DNA of 34,243 nucleotides from Candidatus Methanomethylophilaceae archaeon. GTDB lineage: Archaea; Thermoplasmatota; Thermoplasmata; Methanomassiliicoccales; Methanomethylophilaceae. Position 1 is the first letter of the stretch. Each line of letters begins with the position of its first letter. The translations under genes were made by a program, and so were the position numbers. The notes below the pieces were generated by a model that saw only the letters and a program-made list of their open reading frames with translations, made no database searches and was not told the origin of the DNA. Location of the stretch: assembly GCA_017461225.1 (NCBI GenBank), contig JAFTYV010000004.1, forward strand, positions 1 through 34,243. The letters run 5' to 3'. This document shows, in pieces, positions 31,605-34,243 of the stretch.

Positions 31605-32984
31605 TCAGAACTCCGGCCCCTCCCACTTGCGTTCCAACAGGTTCATGAACGCGGCTGCGAACAACGGGTAGTGTTCCACTCCGTTCTCGTCAACCCCTAT
31701 GTTCCCATCCTCGAAGATCATCCTGCGGTCCACCTTGAACACGCTCCCGACCTTGTTCAGGGATGGTGATGTGCGTGTCTTCCCGGATTTCACCTCCACC
31801 ACCGTGCATTCCCCGAGGAGATCCAACACGAAATCGAGTTCCATCTGGTTCGTGCCGCTGGATTTGCGGTAGAAACGTGGTCTGTAACCGCACTTGGTGA
31901 TGCATTCGGCGACCACGTTCTCCATCAGTGCTCCCATGTTGAACCTCATGTCGCCGTCGAAGATGGCCATGGCGGCACTGCGCCCCATCATCCTGACCAG
32001 GATGCCCGTGTCCGACATGTAGACCTTGAACGAATCATCGATGCGTTTGAACGGCAGTTCCGGGGACTCCAATCCGTAGCAGAAGTTCCCGTACCCTGCA
32101 CCCTCGATCCACAACAGGTTCCCGGAGTACTTCATCGATGAGGCGCGGGACCCGGTGTCGGTCTCGAGACGGGAGTACTGGAACTTCTTGTTGTTGGACG
32201 ACAGTTGTTCCGGAATCGATTCGAAGCATCTGAACGTCTTCCTGGCGTTGATCGGATCGTTGTAGCGGTTGATGTCGTCGGCTATGCTCCCTATGATGGC
32301 ATCCAGGGCATCACCGGATGAACTGTACTTGCCCTCCTCGACGAAACGTCTGACGGATTCGGGCATCCCGCCGACGATCATGTGGTCCCTGAAATGCCGT
32401 CCGATGATGTCGAGTTCGATGGGGTCCAGGGCTGTGCGGGATGAGATGCATTCCTTGATGCGTTCCAATTCGTTCCTGGGGAACCCTATGGCCCACAGGT
32501 ACTCCTCGAAATCCATGGGTCTCATCGTCAGCACCTTCTCATAACCCATCGGGATCAGGGGCGGAGGTTCCTCCCCGTCATCGTCCCCCCTCCTCTTCCT
32601 CCTGTTCGACACACCCATGAGGGATCCGGACGAGATCACATCGTAACGTCCGTCCTCTGCGAAACTCTTCAGGGATGTGCGTGCGTTCCGGCAATCCTGG
32701 ATCTCGTCGAGGAATATGAGGGTGGATCCGGGTACGATGTCGTCCCGTTCCAACAGCATGGACAGTTTCCTGATTATGGTGTCCACGGACAGGTCCTCTT
32801 TGAACGCCTCCTTCATCCTCGGCTGCTTTGCGAAGTCGATGTGGACCAGATGTTCGTAGTGGTCCGTTGCGAACCGTTTCACGATGTAGGTCTTGCCCAC
32901 CTGCCTCTGGCCCTGGATGGTCAGACATTTCCCCTTCTTGTCTTCCTTCCAGGACAGTAGTTCCGAGGTGATCTTCCGATCCAT
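31605..32984 (-). CDS. AAA+ ATPase with DUF4143 domain
   Basis: 459 residues: AAA_14 ATPase with Walker A GQRQVGKT (about 25-32) and Walker B LIFLDEIQD (about 90-98); DUF4143 in the C-terminal half, ending in a PD-(D/E)xK-like core (MELDFVLDL...VVEVKSGK). Such ATPases are numerous in archaea and human-associated anaerobes; their function is not known and some act beside toxin or defence genes. An insert at about 125-140 (SNRRKRRGDDDGEEPPP) is highly charged. Minus-strand box A (TTATAAAT, 33006-33015) lies about 27 bp upstream; two dyads sit beyond it. A truncated relative lies at 6617-7149. Confidence 0.9.
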   Translation of the reverse strand: MDRKITSELLSWKEDKKGKCLTIQGQRQVGKTYIVKRFATDHYEHLVHIDFAKQPRMKEAFKEDLSVDTIIRKLSMLLERDDIVPGSTLIFLDEIQDCRNARTSLKSFAEDGRYDVISSGSLMGVSNRRKRRGDDDGEEPPPLIPMGYEKVLTMRPMDFEEYLWAIGFPRNELERIKECISSRTALDPIELDIIGRHFRDHMIVGGMPESVRRFVEEGKYSSSGDALDAIIGSIADDINRYNDPINARKTFRCFESIPEQLSSNNKKFQYSRLETDTGSRASSMKYSGNLLWIEGAGYGNFCYGLESPELPFKRIDDSFKVYMSDTGILVRMMGRSAAMAIFDGDMRFNMGALMENVVAECITKCGYRPRFYRKSSGTNQMELDFVLDLLGECTVVEVKSGKTRTSPSLNKVGSVFKVDRRMIFEDGNIGVDENGVEHYPLFAAAFMNLLERKWEGPEF

Positions 32985-33004
32985 ACCGTTGCATCGTTTC
33001 CGGA

Positions 33005-33016
33005 TTATTTATAAAT
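33005..33016 (-). promoter_or_regulatory. box A of the DUF4143 ATPase gene
   Basis: The minus strand reads CATTTATAAATA, about 27 bp before the start at 32984. Confidence 0.55.
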
Positions 33017-33029
33017 GATTCTTAAAGAC

Positions 33030-33094
33030 ATGAATTCCACGGCCGTATAATTCATGTTGATATGAATTCCACGGTTGCAAAATTCAGTTGTCAT
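33030..33094. repeat. two adjacent 32-33-bp repeats, each with a TGAATT-N12-AATTCA dyad
   Basis: Unit 1 33030-33061, unit 2 33062-33094; they share ATGAATTCCACGG and 21 of the first 25 bases. Each holds the same dyad, at 33031-33054 and 33063-33086, 32 bp apart (three helical turns), directly upstream of the ATPase box A. This looks like a two-site operator for a dimeric regulator. Confidence 0.65.
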
Positions 33095-33175
33095 GTATTC
33101 TGCAGACCGTGTCGACAAGTGGGTGTATGCCGGAGATCCGGCGGTATGGAGAAGGATATGGGGTCGGGGTTTGAT

Positions 33176-33197
33176 GCGGCCGGGTCACCCCGGCCGC
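33176..33197 (-). terminator. GC hairpin after dapB
   Basis: 9-bp stem GCGGCCGGG / CCCGGCCGC with a 4-nt loop, 10 bp past the dapB stop. No U-tract follows. Confidence 0.5.
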
Positions 33198-33207
33198 TGT
33201 AGGGGGA

Positions 33208-34002
33208 TCAGCTGAGGACGTCCGCCATCTCGTAGACGACGCCCTTCTTCTGGGAGACGACCCAGCCGGCGGCCATGACGGCACCTGCGACGAAGATCTC
33301 CCTGGAGTGCGCCTGGTGGCGGATCTCGATGCGCTCGGAGTTCCCGATGTACATGACGGTGTGGTCACCGACGATGTCACCGCCCCTGATGGCGTGGATG
33401 CCGATCTCGTTGGCGCGGGGACAGACGCCGTCGCGTCCGGAGACGATGTCCCTTCCGCCGAGCTCCTTGCTGATGATCTCGGCAGCGGTGACCGCGGTTC
33501 CGCTGGGGGCGTCCTTCTTCTGGTTGTGGTGCGCCTCGATGATCTCGACGTCGTATCCGGGTCCGAGGTACCTGGTGGCGTCCCTGATGAGCTTGAAGAA
33601 CACGCCCACTCCGATGGAGTAGTTGGAGGAGATGACCGCCGCGACGTTGTTCCTGATGACCGCCTCGGTGATGGAGGTCTTCTGCTCCGCGGTGAGTCCG
33701 GTGGTTCCGATGATGAGGTTGACGCCGGCGCCCGCCGCGATGGGTGCGTTGACCGCGGTCGCGGGTGCGACGGTGAAGTCGATGAGCACATCGGTCTTGG
33801 AGGACTTCAGGACCTCCGCGAGGTCCTTGGAGTCGGAGACGGGGACGTCGAGCCTGCCGACGCCGATGACCTCTCCGATGTCCTTCCCGACGTTGACGAG
33901 GTCGAACGCCGCGGAGATCTCGAGGCCCTCGGTGGCGAGGACACGGCGGATGATGAGGGAACCCATCCTTCCGCATGCGCCCACGAGTGCGACCCTGGTC
34001 AA
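33208..34002 (-). CDS. dapB: 4-hydroxy-tetrahydrodipicolinate reductase
   Basis: 264 residues. NAD(P)-binding VALVGACGRMGSL at the N-terminus, DFTVAPAT and GTTGL in the middle, and the catalytic EAHHNQKKDAPSGTA. It reduces hydroxy-tetrahydrodipicolinate in the lysine/diaminopimelate route. The start is TTG at 34002: the family N-terminus TRVALVGACGRMG begins right there, and a full GGAGGTG lies 5 nt upstream, whereas in-frame ATGs further upstream would add a long tail unlike the family. Box A GGTTATATA on the minus strand (34081-34089) gives a leader of about 55 nt, one of few leadered messages in this window. Confidence 0.93.
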   Translation of the reverse strand: MTRVALVGACGRMGSLIIRRVLATEGLEISAAFDLVNVGKDIGEVIGVGRLDVPVSDSKDLAEVLKSSKTDVLIDFTVAPATAVNAPIAAGAGVNLIIGTTGLTAEQKTSITEAVIRNNVAAVISSNYSIGVGVFFKLIRDATRYLGPGYDVEIIEAHHNQKKDAPSGTAVTAAEIISKELGGRDIVSGRDGVCPRANEIGIHAIRGGDIVGDHTVMYIGNSERIEIRHQAHSREIFVAGAVMAAGWVVSQKKGVVYEMADVLS

Positions 34003-34078
34003 AGGGACACCTCCATGGTTGTTGCTGTATTGAAGTTGAATGAGGGCATCATTGCTATCGGTGCCCAATCGGAGCCTC

Positions 34079-34089
34079 GGTATATAACC
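34079..34089 (-). promoter_or_regulatory. box A of dapB
   Basis: The minus strand reads GGTTATATACC, itself palindromic at the ends, about 80 bp before the TTG start. Confidence 0.55.
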
Positions 34090-34190
34090 CCGTCCACGGG
34101 GCGTAGTGTGTTTCCTTATTCCTGACTCCATGTGAAAATCTGCATAGTCTTTCAAATAACCTGTGGATCCCATGCGAGGGTTTTTCTTTT

Positions 34191-34229
34191 GAATATATAT
34201 CAACCAGCAAAGCTGGTTGATTATAATTC
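34191..34229. repeat. 39-nt inverted repeat at the right edge
   Basis: Arms of 18 nt around an AAA loop; the inner nine pairs (TCAACCAGC / GCTGGTTGA) are perfect and 14 of 18 pair overall. The flanks are A+T-rich, with a T-rich run just before (34181-34190). It is a terminator or operator of a gene beyond the window; nothing else is visible. Confidence 0.5.
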
Positions 34230-34243
34230 AAAGTCGAACGACC

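Noticed and set aside
34191-34229. CRISPR repeat
   Set aside because: Only one copy of the palindrome is seen and no spacer-repeat periodicity, although the window ends 14 bases later.

Overview
The window reads as chromosome of a GC-rich methanogenic archaeon, most likely of the order Methanomassiliicoccales. Archaeal signals are direct: most genes have a TATA-type box A about 25-27 bp upstream of the start codon (leaderless transcripts), and the tRNA carries no CCA. Every intact gene I could delimit stops with TGA. The single in-frame TAG lies inside a conserved hydrolase, as expected where UAG is read as pyrrolysine. The order is inferred, because no pyl, mcr or rRNA gene is in the window.

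Layout: 0-5.7 kb holds two Sel1-repeat proteins, an alpha/beta hydrolase with an in-frame amber codon, an asparagine-synthase-like enzyme and an AzgA-type purine permease. A tRNA-Glu(CUC) gene at 5.76 kb opens an accessory stretch (5.9-12.4 kb) with two MNT/HEPN modules, a GNAT toxin-antitoxin pair, a truncated DUF4143 ATPase, two tandem paralogous secreted proteins, an orphan gene with a deleted second copy, and several gene-free stretches.

12.4-20 kb is a sulfur, Fe-S and PLP block: an Rrf2 regulator convergent with metY-iscS-iscU-cysK, then pdxST and a TrpB2-type trpB broken by a 1-base frameshift. MetY, IscS, CysK and TrpB all need PLP, which PdxST makes. A shared 16-bp dyad lies upstream of metY and of pdxS.

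20.2-25.3 kb holds surface or membrane proteins of unknown function and a transposase-like ORF whose catalytic acids appear lost.

25.3-30.9 kb is the most unusual part. A CbiK-type chelatase plus a DUF169 protein are divergent from a NifH-NifD-like fusion protein and a NifK-like partner. A 17-bp dyad (TTGGAT-N5-ATCCAA) that contains the TATA box lies in front of both operons. It recurs in front of a gene-free, strongly foldable region that may encode a regulated small RNA. I propose a metal- or tetrapyrrole-linked nitrogenase-like reductase regulon.

31-34.2 kb holds a flavoredoxin, an AAA+/DUF4143 ATPase with tandem upstream dyads, and dapB with a TTG start.
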